64,000 nt of DNA from Pseudothauera lacus (lineage in GTDB: Bacteria; Pseudomonadota; Gammaproteobacteria; Burkholderiales; Rhodocyclaceae), in the NCBI RefSeq assembly GCF_003034845.1, contig NZ_PZKC01000006.1:124001-188000 (forward strand), read 5' to 3'. The notes under the pieces were generated by a model. It did no database searches. It was not told the origin of the DNA and saw nothing but the letters and a program-made list of their open reading frames with translations. This document shows, piece after piece, positions 18,280-27,276 of this stretch. The position numbers and the translations under genes are program-made. Position 1 is the first letter of the stretch, and each line of letters begins with the position of its first letter.

Positions 18280-19750
18280 AGTGGGTGGATTCACGCACCA
18301 CACGGTCCACACACTGACCGTCGGCAGTGCTCAGCTCAACCACCAGCGGCATCTGCCCGAGCGCATGGGTGGCGCAGGACAGGCAGGGGTCGAAGGCGCG
18401 CACGGCGACCTCGATGTGATTGAGCAGGCCTTCGGTGAGGCGCCGGCCGGAAAGGTAGCGCTTGGCGACCTCGCGCACGGCGGTGTTCATGGCCTGGTTG
18501 TTGTGGGTGGTGGAGACGATGAGATTGCACATCGTCACCAGGTCGTCCTCGCCGATGCGGTAATGGTGGATCAGCGTGCCGCGCGGGGCCTCGATGATGC
18601 CCACCCCTTCACGGCGCCGGGTGCCGGTGGTGAGCAGTTCGCCGCTGCGCAGATCGGGATCGTCGAGCAGTTCGCGGATCACCTCGGCGGCATGCAGCAT
18701 CTCGATCATGCGCGCCCAGTGGTAGGCCAGCGTGGCGTGCACCGGACGACCGCGACCGTGATCGATGAATTCGCGCCGCTCGGCTTCGGCAAAGGGCGTG
18801 GGGATGAAGTCGCAGTTCTGCACGCGGGCCAGCGGACCGACCTTGTACCAGCCCTGCTCGGGGCCACGCGCGCGCATGAAGGGGAACTTCATGTAGCTCC
18901 ACGACTTGACCTCCTCGCAGATCACGCTGGCGTAGTCCTGATCGCACAGGTGGTCGATCAGCACCTTGCCGTCGGCATCGCGGAAACGCAGGTCGCCGTC
19001 GTACAGATCCATCGCACCGTCGGCACGGACCAGGCTCATCATCGCCGACTCGAAGCTGCCGAAGACGTCGTAGAGGGCGGGATCGGCGCGATGCAGGCGC
19101 TTCACCAGTTCCACCGCCGCACGGCTCCAGTCCACGATCTGGTTGATGTCGCGGCTGAGCAGTTCGTGGTCGGCGTCGGCAAGGTGGCGGTTCATGCCGC
19201 CGGGGACCGCGCTGGTGCCATGCACCTTCTTGCCCGCGGTGGCACGGATGACCTCCTGGCCGTACTTGCGCAGCAGCACGCCCTGGCGGGCGACCTCGGG
19301 GTGCGCGGCGGCGACGCCAACGATGTTGCGGCGCGCCACTTCGGAATCGAAGCCGAAGAGCAGATCGGGCGAGGAAAGGTGGAAGAAGTGCAGCGCATGC
19401 GACTGCAGCATCTGCCCGTAGTGCATCAGGCGGCGCATCTTCTCGGCGCTGGCGGTGACCGGTGTCGCCCCCACGGCAACGTCGAGCGCCTTGGCGGCGG
19501 CGAGGTGGTGGCTGACCGGGCAGATGCCGCACAGGCGCTGCACCATCACCGGCACCTCCCAGTACGGGCGGCCCTGGATGAAGACCTCGAAGCCACGGAA
19601 CTCGACGATGTGCAGGCGGGCCTCGCGCACTTCGTCGTGCTCGTCGAGGAGCAGGGTGACCTTGCCGTGCCCCTCCACCCGCGACACCGGGTCGATGGCA
19701 ACGCGGCGCAGGGTGTCGCGGTTCTGTGCGGTTTCCAATTCGAAACTCAT
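18272..19750 (-). CDS. hoxH: [NiFe]-hydrogenase large subunit HoxH (NAD-reducing)
   Basis: The protein is 492 residues from ATG 19750. The nickel ligands are in two motifs: RLCGICPVSHH (Cys74 and Cys77) and DPCLSCATH near the C-terminus (Cys456 and Cys459). The 30 residues after His462 are the expected maturation peptide removed by HoxW. The N-terminal IDPVSRVEGHGKVTLL is the usual large-subunit opening. It oxidises or evolves H2 in the cytoplasm with HoxY, passing electrons to the HoxFU diaphorase. It begins 20 bp after hoxY. Confidence 0.97.
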   Translation of the reverse strand: MSFELETAQNRDTLRRVAIDPVSRVEGHGKVTLLLDEHDEVREARLHIVEFRGFEVFIQGRPYWEVPVMVQRLCGICPVSHHLAAAKALDVAVGATPVTASAEKMRRLMHYGQMLQSHALHFFHLSSPDLLFGFDSEVARRNIVGVAAAHPEVARQGVLLRKYGQEVIRATAGKKVHGTSAVPGGMNRHLADADHELLSRDINQIVDWSRAAVELVKRLHRADPALYDVFGSFESAMMSLVRADGAMDLYDGDLRFRDADGKVLIDHLCDQDYASVICEEVKSWSYMKFPFMRARGPEQGWYKVGPLARVQNCDFIPTPFAEAERREFIDHGRGRPVHATLAYHWARMIEMLHAAEVIRELLDDPDLRSGELLTTGTRRREGVGIIEAPRGTLIHHYRIGEDDLVTMCNLIVSTTHNNQAMNTAVREVAKRYLSGRRLTEGLLNHIEVAVRAFDPCLSCATHALGQMPLVVELSTADGQCVDRVVRESTHCG

Positions 19751-19770
19751 CGGCGTTCGTCCTGCGCGGG

Positions 19771-20334
19771 TCAGTCGTAGTGCAGCATGGGGTGGGACAG
19801 CCGCGGCGTGCGGCCGGAGATCAGGTCGGTGAGGAACTTCCACAGCGCATCGCCAGACGGCGGACAGCCGGGGACGAAGTAATCGACCCGCACCACCTCG
19901 TGGATCGGACGCACCTTGTCGAGCAGCAGCGGCAGCTCGGGATCGCTGGGAATCTGTGCGCCGGCGACCCCTTCGCGATACTGGTAGACCTGCTGCAGGC
20001 AGGCGCCGACGTCGAGATGATTGCGCTGCGCCGGCAGGCCGCCATTCACCGAACAGGCTCCCACCGCCACCAGGATCTTGCAGTTGCGGCGGAATTCGCG
20101 CAGTACGTGGACATTCTCGGCATTGCACACCCCGCCTTCGATGAGGCCGATGTCGCAGGGCCCGCAGTGCTTGATGTCGGTGAGCGGGGAGCGGTCGAAA
20201 TCGACCAGCTCGACGAGGTCGAAGAGGCGCTCGTCGATGTCGAGCAGCGACATGTGACAGCCAAAACAGCCGGCCAGCGAGGTGGTGGCGACGCGCAGCT
20301 TCGGCCGGCGGGCGTCGCGGGCAGCGTTGTCCAT
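19771..20334 (-). CDS. hoxY: [NiFe]-hydrogenase small subunit HoxY
   Basis: This 187-residue protein starts at ATG 20334, overlapping the hoxU stop (TGATG). Its short length and lack of a Tat signal fit the group 3d (bidirectional NAD-linked) small subunit. Cysteines for the proximal [4Fe-4S] cluster are in LAGCFGCHMSLLD, HCGPCDIGLIEGGVCN, VGACSVNGGLPAQRN and VPGCPPSGDALW. It relays electrons from the NiFe site of HoxH to HoxU. Confidence 0.97.
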   Translation of the reverse strand: MDNAARDARRPKLRVATTSLAGCFGCHMSLLDIDERLFDLVELVDFDRSPLTDIKHCGPCDIGLIEGGVCNAENVHVLREFRRNCKILVAVGACSVNGGLPAQRNHLDVGACLQQVYQYREGVAGAQIPSDPELPLLLDKVRPIHEVVRVDYFVPGCPPSGDALWKFLTDLISGRTPRLSHPMLHYD

Positions 20335-21038
20335 CACTCTCCCTCCTCCAGCGCCACGGTATGGATGGGCTTGGCGTCGTACTTGCGCTTGCCGATGGTG
20401 ACCGCAAAGCCGACGCGCTTGTGCAGGATCACCCCCACCGGGCAGATGTTGGCGGCCAGATCGTCGGCGGCAAAGTCGGTGTCGGCAAGCCGCCCGGACT
20501 CCGCATTCACCGCCAGGTGCTTGTGGATGCCGCGCCCGGTGAGTGCGAAGACGTTCTTGCCGTCGACGTCGCGCGAGGCGCGCACGCACAGCTCGCAGAA
20601 GATGCAGCGGTTGAAGTCGAGCAGCATGTCGCGGTGCGAGGCATCCACCGGACGGTCGGGGAAGAAGTGGTTGAAGCGCGGGGTGAGCATCTCGAGGTCG
20701 TAGGCCAGCGCCTGCAACTGGCAGTTGCCGCTCTTCTCGCACGACGGACAGAAGTGATTGCCCTCGACGAACAGCATCTGCAGCAGCGCGCGACGCTCGC
20801 CGTTGATCTCCGGGGTATTGCTCTCCACCTCCATGCCTTCCTTGGCCGGCAGCGCACAGGACGATACGTGCCGGCCACCGACCTTGACGATGCACAGCTT
20901 GCACGAGCCGTGCGGCGGAAAGTCCGGATGCCAGCACAGGTGCGGGATGTAGTGACCGGCGGCGTGGGCGGCCTGGAGGATGGTCTGGCCGTCCTCGAAG
21001 GGAACCGGCTGGCCGTCGAAGAGAAACTGCCTGCTCAT
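20334..21038 (-). CDS. hoxU: NAD-reducing hydrogenase diaphorase small subunit HoxU
   Basis: This 234-residue protein is homologous to the N-terminal part of NuoG. A plant-type [2Fe-2S] site uses Cys35, Cys46, Cys49 and Cys61. The His/Cys3 [4Fe-4S] site is HFCPSCEKSGNC (His95, Cys97, Cys100, Cys106). A further [4Fe-4S] site is CIFCELC (Cys145, Cys148, Cys151) with Cys199 in ANICPVG. It wires HoxY to the flavin subunit HoxF. Its start overlaps the hoxF stop in ATGA and its stop overlaps hoxY. Confidence 0.96.
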   Translation of the reverse strand: MSRQFLFDGQPVPFEDGQTILQAAHAAGHYIPHLCWHPDFPPHGSCKLCIVKVGGRHVSSCALPAKEGMEVESNTPEINGERRALLQMLFVEGNHFCPSCEKSGNCQLQALAYDLEMLTPRFNHFFPDRPVDASHRDMLLDFNRCIFCELCVRASRDVDGKNVFALTGRGIHKHLAVNAESGRLADTDFAADDLAANICPVGVILHKRVGFAVTIGKRKYDAKPIHTVALEEGE

Positions 21039-22840
21039 CGCGTGGTCTCCTGCTCACGGTCGAGGAAGGCGCCGGGGTCGTCGCGCCCGGCGGCCGTGCG
21101 CGCCCCGGCGAGGGCGGCGTTGAGATCGAAGGCGGGCTCGAAGTCGAGATTGCGCAGATGACGCTCGAAGGCCGGACGGAACTTCACCAGTGCATCGACC
21201 ACTGCGTTGGGCGCGCTCGAACCCAGCCCGCAGTGGCTGGACTGGCGCAGCAGGCGGTTGATCCACTCGATGTCGGCGAGATCCATCTTGGCACCGTAAC
21301 CGCTCGCCAGCTTGTTCATGTAGTTGTCGAGCAGCGAGGTGCCGACCCGGCACGGGGTACAGAAGCCGCAGCTCTCGTGAGCGAAGAAATGGACGAAGTT
21401 GCGCGCCACCTCGAACATGTCGCGGCTTGAATCGAAGATCATGAAGGCCCCTGCGGTGGGCACGTCCTCGAAGGCGATGCGGCGGTGGAACTCGTAGCTC
21501 GCCAGCGTCATCCCCGAGGCCCCGCCGACCTGCACGGCCTGCACGTCGGAGGCCCCGCAGTCTTCCAGGACGTGCTCGATGCTGACCCCGAAGGGGTACT
21601 CGTAGATCCCCGGGTAGGCACAGTCACCGGAGATCGACAGCAGCTTGGTGCCGGTCGATTGCGCGGTGCCGGTGGCCGCAAAGGCTTCGCCGCCATGCAG
21701 CGCGATGAGGGTGGTCTTGGCCAGGGTCTCGACGTTGTTGACCACCGTCGGCCGCCCCAGATAGCCGTGGGTGACCGGGAAAGGCGGACGGATGCGCGGC
21801 GTGCCACGCTTGCCTTCGAGCGATTCGAGCAGGGCGGTTTCCTCGCCGCAGACGTAGGCACCGGCGCCAAGGTGGATGTCGATGTCGAAGTCGAAACCGG
21901 TCTCGCCGAGGATGGCATTGCCGAGCAGTCCGGCGCTGCGCCGCCGCGCCAGCACGTGCTGAAGATGGTCGAGGAGGTAGCGGTACTCGCCGCGCAGGTA
22001 GAGGAAGCCGCGCTGCGCCCCCACCGCCCACGCCGCCAGGGTCATGCCCTCGAACACCTGGTCGGCAAAGCTGCTCAGCAGCACGCGGTCCTTGAAGGTG
22101 CCGGGTTCGCCCTCGTCGGCGTTGCACACCACCACCTTGTCGGCGCCCGCGGCATCGCGGCAGGCCTGCCATTTCACCGCCGTGGTGAAACCCGCGCCGC
22201 CACGACCGCGCAGATTGGACAGCCGCATCTGCGCCAGCCAGTCCTCGCGTCCGCGCGTCAGCGCCGCACGCAGGGCTTCGCCCGGGCGCTGGTCGGGGCC
22301 CAGCAGGGCGTCACGGCGGCGGATGTTGTCGTCGACCCGGAACAGCTCGCTGGGCCAGGCGTAGAGCGGCTCCTTGCGGCGGATCAGCTCGGCGATCTGG
22401 TTGACGCGGCGGTGATCGACCCGCGTCAGCGGACGGCCATTGACCAGCAGTGCCGGTCCCTGGTCGCACATCCCCGTACAGGAGGTGGTATCAACGCTCA
22501 CCAGACCATCTTCGGAGAGCTTGCCGCGCTCCACCCACAGCTTGCCGCACAGCGCGTCCATCAACTCAGGGGCGCCCAGCATGCGGTCGGTGATGTTGTC
22601 GGAGAACAGCACCCGGTAGTTGCCCACCGGTTCGGTGTACAGGAAGGAATAGAAGCCGGCCACGCCCTCGACCCGCACCCGCGGCACGCCGAGTTCGGCG
22701 GCGACTGCGCTGATCAGCTCGGCAGACAGCCAGCCGGCCTTCTCCTGTACGTCTATCAGCACCTGCAGCAGGCGGGTGGCATCCCCGCCGTTGCGGGTGC
22801 ACGCCTGTGCCGCCAGTTGCGAAGCGTCGAGCCTGCCCAT
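21035..22840 (-). CDS. hoxF: NAD-reducing hydrogenase diaphorase large subunit HoxF
   Basis: This 601-residue fusion has a NuoE-like domain (about 1-150) and a NuoF-like domain (about 165-600). The FMN/NAD site is seen in LRGRGGAGFTTAVKW, CNADEGEPGTFKDRVLL and GAGAYVCGEETALLESLEG. The C-terminal [4Fe-4S] ligands are ESCGFCTPC plus the Cys in SSHCGLGSS. It reduces NAD+ with electrons from H2 or runs the reverse reaction. Oddly, the NuoE-like domain keeps only one cysteine pair (Cys121, Cys125 in CTGMC); the first pair is absent near residues 79-85. It is the first gene of hoxFUYHW. AGGAG lies 9 bases upstream of the ATG. Confidence 0.96.
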   Translation of the reverse strand: MGRLDASQLAAQACTRNGGDATRLLQVLIDVQEKAGWLSAELISAVAAELGVPRVRVEGVAGFYSFLYTEPVGNYRVLFSDNITDRMLGAPELMDALCGKLWVERGKLSEDGLVSVDTTSCTGMCDQGPALLVNGRPLTRVDHRRVNQIAELIRRKEPLYAWPSELFRVDDNIRRRDALLGPDQRPGEALRAALTRGREDWLAQMRLSNLRGRGGAGFTTAVKWQACRDAAGADKVVVCNADEGEPGTFKDRVLLSSFADQVFEGMTLAAWAVGAQRGFLYLRGEYRYLLDHLQHVLARRRSAGLLGNAILGETGFDFDIDIHLGAGAYVCGEETALLESLEGKRGTPRIRPPFPVTHGYLGRPTVVNNVETLAKTTLIALHGGEAFAATGTAQSTGTKLLSISGDCAYPGIYEYPFGVSIEHVLEDCGASDVQAVQVGGASGMTLASYEFHRRIAFEDVPTAGAFMIFDSSRDMFEVARNFVHFFAHESCGFCTPCRVGTSLLDNYMNKLASGYGAKMDLADIEWINRLLRQSSHCGLGSSAPNAVVDALVKFRPAFERHLRNLDFEPAFDLNAALAGARTAAGRDDPGAFLDREQETTR

Positions 22841-22870
22841 GGGTGCGACTCCTGCCGTTTGACTGTGGCG

Positions 22871-22876
22871 ATTATA
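22871..22876 (-). promoter_or_regulatory. Candidate -10 element for the hox operon
   Basis: A perfect TATAAT lies on the minus strand 30 bp upstream of the hoxF start codon. No good TTGACA-like hexamer sits 16-18 bases further upstream, which would suit an activated promoter. No clear sigma-54 (GG-N10-GC) element was found in the interval. Confidence 0.45.
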
Positions 22877-22933
22877 GACCTGCGCTACGTCTTTATGCCG
22901 ATGTTTTCGGCCTCCAACCCTGTCATTTCAAGG

Positions 22934-23013
22934 CTTTCAGTGCATGAAAGAGGTCTCATGAGGCTACTAGATGTAGTAGATAAGAAATTGTTGACATACG
23001 ATCAAAGGTCGTA
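22934..23013. promoter_or_regulatory. Three dyads in the AT-rich hoxF-nrdJ divergent region
   Basis: Three inverted repeats lie in the intergenic gap: CTTTCA-N5-TGAAAG (22934-22950), CTACTA-N4-TAGTAG (22964-22979) and TACGATC-N3-GGTCGTA (22997-23013, one mismatch). Centre spacings are about 29.5 and 33.5 bp, close to three helical turns. A TTGACA at 22991-22996 overlaps the third dyad and could be the nrdJ -35 element. They do not match the NrdR-box consensus well. They are candidate operators for nrdJ, hox or both. Confidence 0.45.
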
Positions 23014-23119
23014 ATCTATTGTTTTTTATTAACTTTATTTTTTTGCACATCAAAGCATTTGGAGCTATGCTTCACAGCGTTCCACAGACCACCTACACAC
23101 CACCACGGACACATCAACG

Positions 23120-25984
23120 ATGAGCGCTACCACCCAGAACGAGGCGGGCAGCAAGGCCAGTGCAGCCACGCTCGCTCCGCAGGAGATTTCCGGCGAAGTC
23201 CTGATCGAAAAATACGCCAAGGGCGAGGAGACCAGCATCAACGAAGTGCGCCGCCGCGTTGCGCGCGCGCTGGCCGCCGTCGAGGCCGAGGACAAGCGGG
23301 CGTACTGGGAAGCCAAGTTCTACGACGCCCAGGAGCGCGGCTTCGTCCCCGCCGGGCGCATCAACAGCGCCGCCGGCACCAAGCTGCAGGCCACGCTGAT
23401 CAACTGCTTCGTGCAGCCCGTGGGCGATTCGGTCACCGAGGCCGTCGATGGCCGTCCGGGCATCTACACCGCGCTCGCCCAGGCCGCCGAAACCATGCGC
23501 CGCGGTGGCGGCGTGGGTTACGACTTCTCCTCCATCCGCCCCAAGGGCGCGCTGGTCAAGGGCACCGCCTCCAACGCTTCCGGCCCGGTGTCCTACATGC
23601 GCGTCTTCGACCGCTCCTGCGAGACGGTGGAGTCCGCCGGCGCGCGCCGCGGCGCGCAGATGGGCGTGCTGCGCTGCGACCACCCCGACATCGAGGAATT
23701 CATCCACGCCAAGGACCACGGCGACCTCACCAACTTCAACATCTCCGTGGGGGTCACCGACCCGTTCATGGAAGCAGTGGAGGCCGACGGCCACGTCGAA
23801 CTCACCCACAAGTCCGAACCCACCGACGAGGTCAAGGAGGCCGGCGCCTACCAGCGCGACGATGGCCTGTGGGTGTATCGCAAGGTGCGCGCGCGCGAGC
23901 TGTGGGACCAGATCATGCGCTCGACCTACGACCACGCCGAGCCGGGCATCCTCTTCCTCGACCGCATGAACGCGGACAACAACCTCTACTACTGCGAGAC
24001 CATCGAGGCCACCAACCCCTGCGCCGAACAACCGCTGCCGCCCTATGGCTGCTGCTGCCTGGGTTCGGTCAATCTCACTCCCTTCATCAAGAACCCGTTC
24101 ACCGAGCAGGCCGAGTTCGACTACCCCGCCTTCGGCAAGGTCATCGACGTCGCCATCCGCATGCTCGACAACGTCCTCGACGTCACCCACTGGCCGCTCG
24201 AACAGCAGCTCAACGAAGCCCAGTCGAAGCGCCGCGTCGGCCTCGGGTTCACCGGCCTGGGCGATGCGCTGATCATGCTCACGCGCCGCTACGACACCCC
24301 TGAAGCGCGCGAGGAAGCCCGCAAGATCTCCGACTACATGCGCAACCGCGCCTATCTCGCCTCCGTCGAGCTGGCCCGCGAGCGTGGCTCCTTCCCGCTC
24401 TTCAACGCCGACCTCTACCTCTCCGGCGGCAACTTCGCCTCGCGCCTGCCCGCCGACGTGAAGGACAAGATCCGCAAGCACGGCATCCGCAATTCCCACC
24501 TGCTGTCGATCGCCCCCACCGGCACGATCAGCCTGGCTTTTGCCGACAACGCCTCCAACGGCATCGAACCGCCCTTCTCCTACACTTACACCCGGCGCAA
24601 GCGCATGGCCGACGGCACCTTCAAGGAATACGCCGTCGAGGACTACGCCTGGCGCCTGTACCGCCACCTCGGCGGCAAGGTCGACAAGCTGCCGCCCTAC
24701 TTCGTCACCGCGCTGGAGATCTCCGCGCAGGCGCACAAGGACATGGTCGCCGCCGTCGCCCCCTACATCGACACCTCCATCTCCAAGACGGTGAACGTAC
24801 CCGAGGACTACCCCTACGCCGAGTTCGAGGACCTCTACCTCACCGCGTGGAAGGCCGGCCTCAAGGGCCTGGCCACCTACCGGCCCAACTCGGTGCTGGG
24901 TTCGGTGCTGTCGGTGACCCCCACCACCGAGCAGAAGCAGCCCCACGACGTCGAGATCGCCGACGCCAACAAGCGCCTCTCGATCAAGAGCCTGCCTGCC
25001 CCGGTGCTGTCCAGCCTGCGCTGGCCGGGACGCCCGGAGATGCCCGACGGCAACATGGCGTGGACCTACATGCTCGCCACGCCGAGCGGCGACTTCGCGC
25101 TGTTCGTCGGCCAGTTCGGCACCAACGGCGGCACCTTCCCCTTCGAAGTGTGGGTCAACGGCGCCGACCAGCCGCGCGGCCTGGGCGCGGTGGCCAAGAC
25201 CCTGTCGATGGACATGCGCGCCAACGACCGCGGCTGGCTCAAGCTCAAGCTCGACACCCTGGCGCGCACCGTGGGCGAGAAGTCCTTCGAGATGCCCTTC
25301 CCGCCGCACGGCGAGAAGAAGCTGATGCCCGGCGCCGTCTCGGCCTTCGCCCAGGTGGTGCGCTACCGCTGCGAGCAGCTCGGCAGCTTCGACACCGAAG
25401 AAGCCTCCCCGGTGCTGGAGACCCTGTTCAGCCTCGAAGAGCCCAAGACCGGCACCGACGGCACGCTGTCGTGGACGGTGGATATCTACAACCCGGCCAC
25501 CGGCGAAGACTTCGTCCTCGGCCTCAAGGAGATCACCCTCCCCGACGGCGTCACCCGCCCCTACTCGGTGTGGCTCTCCGGCAACTACCCGCGCGCGCTC
25601 GACGGCCTCACCCGCATCCTGTCGCTCGACATGCGCGTCATGGACCCGGCCTGGATCGGCATGAAGCTGCGCAAGCTGCTCGACTACCCGGAACCTCTGG
25701 GCGACTTCATGGCCTTCATCCCGGGCACCAAGCGCCAGCAGAACTACCCCAGCACCGTGGCCTACATCGCCCAGTTGATGATCCACCGCTACGCCATGCT
25801 CGGCGTGCTCGACGAGAAGGGCTACCCGACCCGCGAGATGGGCATCCTGGAGTCGCCGCGCGACGACAGCGAACCCCAGCTGATGCAGGGCGCGCTGTGC
25901 TCCGAGTGCGGCAACCACACCGTGATCCGCAAGGACGGCTGCGATTTCTGCACCGCCTGCGGCGCGGTCGGCACCTGCGGCTGA
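23120..25984 (+). CDS. nrdJ: Adenosylcobalamin-dependent (class II) ribonucleotide reductase
   Basis: This 954-residue enzyme reduces ribonucleotides to deoxyribonucleotides with a B12-generated thiyl radical, so it works with or without oxygen. The active-site triad Asn299, Cys301 and Glu303 is in [12 protein letters not shown]. Cys96 (LINCFVQP) and the CCC at 311-313 are candidates for the redox pair. Phosphate-binding segments include [11 protein letters not shown] and [10 protein letters not shown]. The C-terminus ends in a Cys-rich tail (LCSECGNHT, then [13 protein letters not shown]) typical of NrdJ, which relays electrons or binds zinc. It is monocistronic, divergent from hoxF, and has a long AT-rich leader with no recognisable cobalamin riboswitch. 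Confidence 0.96.
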   Translation: MSATTQNEAGSKASAATLAPQEISGEVLIEKYAKGEETSINEVRRRVARALAAVEAEDKRAYWEAKFYDAQERGFVPAGRINSAAGTKLQATLINCFVQPVGDSVTEAVDGRPGIYTALAQAAETMRRGGGVGYDFSSIRPKGALVKGTASNASGPVSYMRVFDRSCETVESAGARRGAQMGVLRCDHPDIEEFIHAKDHGDLTNFNISVGVTDPFMEAVEADGHVELTHKSEPTDEVKEAGAYQRDDGLWVYRKVRARELWDQIMRSTYDHAEPGILFLDRMNADNNLYYCETIEATNPCAEQPLPPYGCCCLGSVNLTPFIKNPFTEQAEFDYPAFGKVIDVAIRMLDNVLDVTHWPLEQQLNEAQSKRRVGLGFTGLGDALIMLTRRYDTPEAREEARKISDYMRNRAYLASVELARERGSFPLFNADLYLSGGNFASRLPADVKDKIRKHGIRNSHLLSIAPTGTISLAFADNASNGIEPPFSYTYTRRKRMADGTFKEYAVEDYAWRLYRHLGGKVDKLPPYFVTALEISAQAHKDMVAAVAPYIDTSISKTVNVPEDYPYAEFEDLYLTAWKAGLKGLATYRPNSVLGSVLSVTPTTEQKQPHDVEIADANKRLSIKSLPAPVLSSLRWPGRPEMPDGNMAWTYMLATPSGDFALFVGQFGTNGGTFPFEVWVNGADQPRGLGAVAKTLSMDMRANDRGWLKLKLDTLARTVGEKSFEMPFPPHGEKKLMPGAVSAFAQVVRYRCEQLGSFDTEEASPVLETLFSLEEPKTGTDGTLSWTVDIYNPATGEDFVLGLKEITLPDGVTRPYSVWLSGNYPRALDGLTRILSLDMRVMDPAWIGMKLRKLLDYPEPLGDFMAFIPGTKRQQNYPSTVAYIAQLMIHRYAMLGVLDEKGYPTREMGILESPRDDSEPQLMQGALCSECGNHTVIRKDGCDFCTACGAVGTCG

Positions 25985-26006
25985 GCACTGCTGCAAGGCC
26001 GGCATG

Positions 26007-26042
26007 AACAGGCCCCGCACGCGCAAGCGTGCGGGGCCTGTT
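26007..26042. terminator. Strong hairpin between nrdJ and the convergent methyltransferase-like gene
   Basis: A 16-bp perfect stem (AACAGGCCCCGCACGC and its complement) has a GCAA loop, 23 bp after the nrdJ stop. It lacks a U-tract on either side but lies between convergent genes, so a bidirectional terminator or RNA-stabilising hairpin is likely. Confidence 0.7.
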
Positions 26043-26066
26043 GCCGTCTGCAGCAGCCGCAGACGC

Positions 26067-26561
26067 TCAGTACAGGAAGGGCAGCAGCTTGCGCACGCGG
26101 CGGCGGTAGGCGGCGTAGTGGGGATAGCGCGCCAGCAGCCAGCGCTCCTCGCGCCGCGACTTGAGATCGAGGAAGAGGAACAGCAGCCCCGCATAGACGA
26201 GGGTCAGCGTCCCCTGTACGTAGAGCGCCCAGCCGAAGGCCATCAGGATGACACCGAAGTAGATCGGGTGCCGGACCCAGCGGTAGAGGCCGCGCAACAC
26301 CAGGCTGCCATCGTCGCGCGGATGCGGCAGCGGCGTCAGGCTGCGGCCGAGGTGGGTGGCGGCAAGCAGCGCGATCAGCGCCCCGGTGGCAAGCAGCACG
26401 GCGCCGCCCGCCTCTCCTGCGACCTGCAGCCCGGACGGCCACGGCTGCAGGCCACCGATGCTGCGCGGCCCGCCGACAAGCAGCAGGAACAGAGCACCCT
26501 GGCCGGCGACGTACCATTCTCCGCGCCTGCCGCGCAGCGCACGGAGCCAGTTCAAGCGCAT
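26067..26561 (-). CDS. Integral membrane methyltransferase-like protein (ICMT/PEMT family)
   Basis: This 164-residue protein has about four hydrophobic segments. The conserved C-terminal part GLYRWVRHPIYFGVILMAFGWAL, ending KSRREERWLLARYPHYAAYRRRV, is diagnostic of the isoprenylcysteine carboxyl methyltransferase / phosphatidylethanolamine methyltransferase superfamily, in which RHPxY and the E-R pair bind SAM. Bacterial members have mostly undefined substrates. Its start overlaps the end of the acpH gene by 10 bp, so they form an operon. Confidence 0.82.
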   Translation of the reverse strand: MRLNWLRALRGRRGEWYVAGQGALFLLLVGGPRSIGGLQPWPSGLQVAGEAGGAVLLATGALIALLAATHLGRSLTPLPHPRDDGSLVLRGLYRWVRHPIYFGVILMAFGWALYVQGTLTLVYAGLLFLFLDLKSRREERWLLARYPHYAAYRRRVRKLLPFLY

Positions 26562-27172
26562 CGACGGCCCTCCCTGAGCGCGGCAGCATGGCCTTCGGCA
26601 TCGGCGATGAAGAGAAAGAAATCAGCCTCGAAACCGTCGTAGTGATCGAGCAGCTCGGCCCCCGCTCCGGCCAGCGCATTGGGCTGGCGCAGGCGATGAT
26701 GCGCCATGCGGTCGAGCGCGAGAGCGACCGCCGCGCTGCTGGCATAGCTTGCCAGCCAGTCGTGCGCAGCCATACGCGCGAACACCTCGATGAAGGACGG
26801 CGGCAAGGCCCCCGGCCAGTTCCCGACCTCGCGGTAGAGGGCGGCGGTGCTGGCCGGCAGACTGGCGTCGAAGCCACGCTGCCCGGCCAGCGCTGTCCAA
26901 TGGCGGGCAAGGAAATGATCGTAGAACAGATCGACCATGATGCCTGACACCCGCCGCCGCGCCGCGCTGACCCGCGCGCGGCTGCGCTGGAAGGCAGGGT
27001 GGCGGTCGGCAAAGCTGTCGATGCTGCGGTGCAGGCGCACACCGTCGATGAGTGCGGCGTCGAGCCCCGGCGGGGGAGGATCGAGCACACCCTTGACGAA
27101 ATCGCCGATCAGCCCGCCGACACGGTCGGCCGGCGCCGGCCCGGCAAGAAAGACGTGGGCAAGGTAGTTCAT
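26552..27172 (-). CDS. acpH: ACP phosphodiesterase
   Basis: This 206-residue protein starts at MNYLAHVFLAGP (ATG 27172), the invariant opening of AcpH. GGLIGDFVKG, GVRLHRSIDSFADRHPAF and MVDLFYDHFLARHW supply the His and Asp metal ligands of this HD-related hydrolase. It removes the 4'-phosphopantetheine arm from acyl carrier protein. It is co-transcribed with the downstream membrane methyltransferase-like gene. Confidence 0.9.
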   Translation of the reverse strand: MNYLAHVFLAGPAPADRVGGLIGDFVKGVLDPPPPGLDAALIDGVRLHRSIDSFADRHPAFQRSRARVSAARRRVSGIMVDLFYDHFLARHWTALAGQRGFDASLPASTAALYREVGNWPGALPPSFIEVFARMAAHDWLASYASSAAVALALDRMAHHRLRQPNALAGAGAELLDHYDGFEADFFLFIADAEGHAAALREGRRCA

Positions 27173-27220
27173 GCCCGTCACGATAAGGGCTGGCAGCGCG
27201 CGGTCAAGGCCTGCATCGGG

Positions 27221-27249
27221 AAAACGGGCCACGCTATGTGCGTGGCCCG
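27221..27249 (-). terminator. Rho-independent terminator of the PEP-CTERM protein gene
   Basis: On the minus strand a perfect 10-bp stem (CGGGCCACGC/GCGTGGCCCG) with a 5-base loop is followed by TTTT, 28 bp after the stop codon of the PEP-CTERM gene and before acpH. Confidence 0.9.
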
Positions 27250-27276
27250 CTGGAAATGCTGTCGCCGCCGTTCAGT

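Noticed and set aside
18116-21161. Plus-strand open frames across the hox genes, and upstream extensions of hoxH and hoxY
   Set aside because: Shadows and frame extensions only. HoxH and HoxY begin at ATG 19750 and ATG 20334, where homology starts and spacing fits an operon.
22841-22960. Sigma-54 promoter for hoxF, as in some other hox operons
   Set aside because: No TGGCAC-N5-TTGC-like element with GG-N10-GC spacing was found; a plain TATAAT is present instead.
22880-23119. Cobalamin riboswitch in the nrdJ leader
   Set aside because: No B12-box-like sequence or suitable multi-stem arrangement was seen. The region is AT-rich with only short dyads.
23114-26194. Very long open frame on the minus strand opposite nrdJ
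   Set aside because: It is the antisense shadow of a GC-rich, strongly codon-biased gene. The translation has no family resemblance, and nrdJ is complete on the plus strand.
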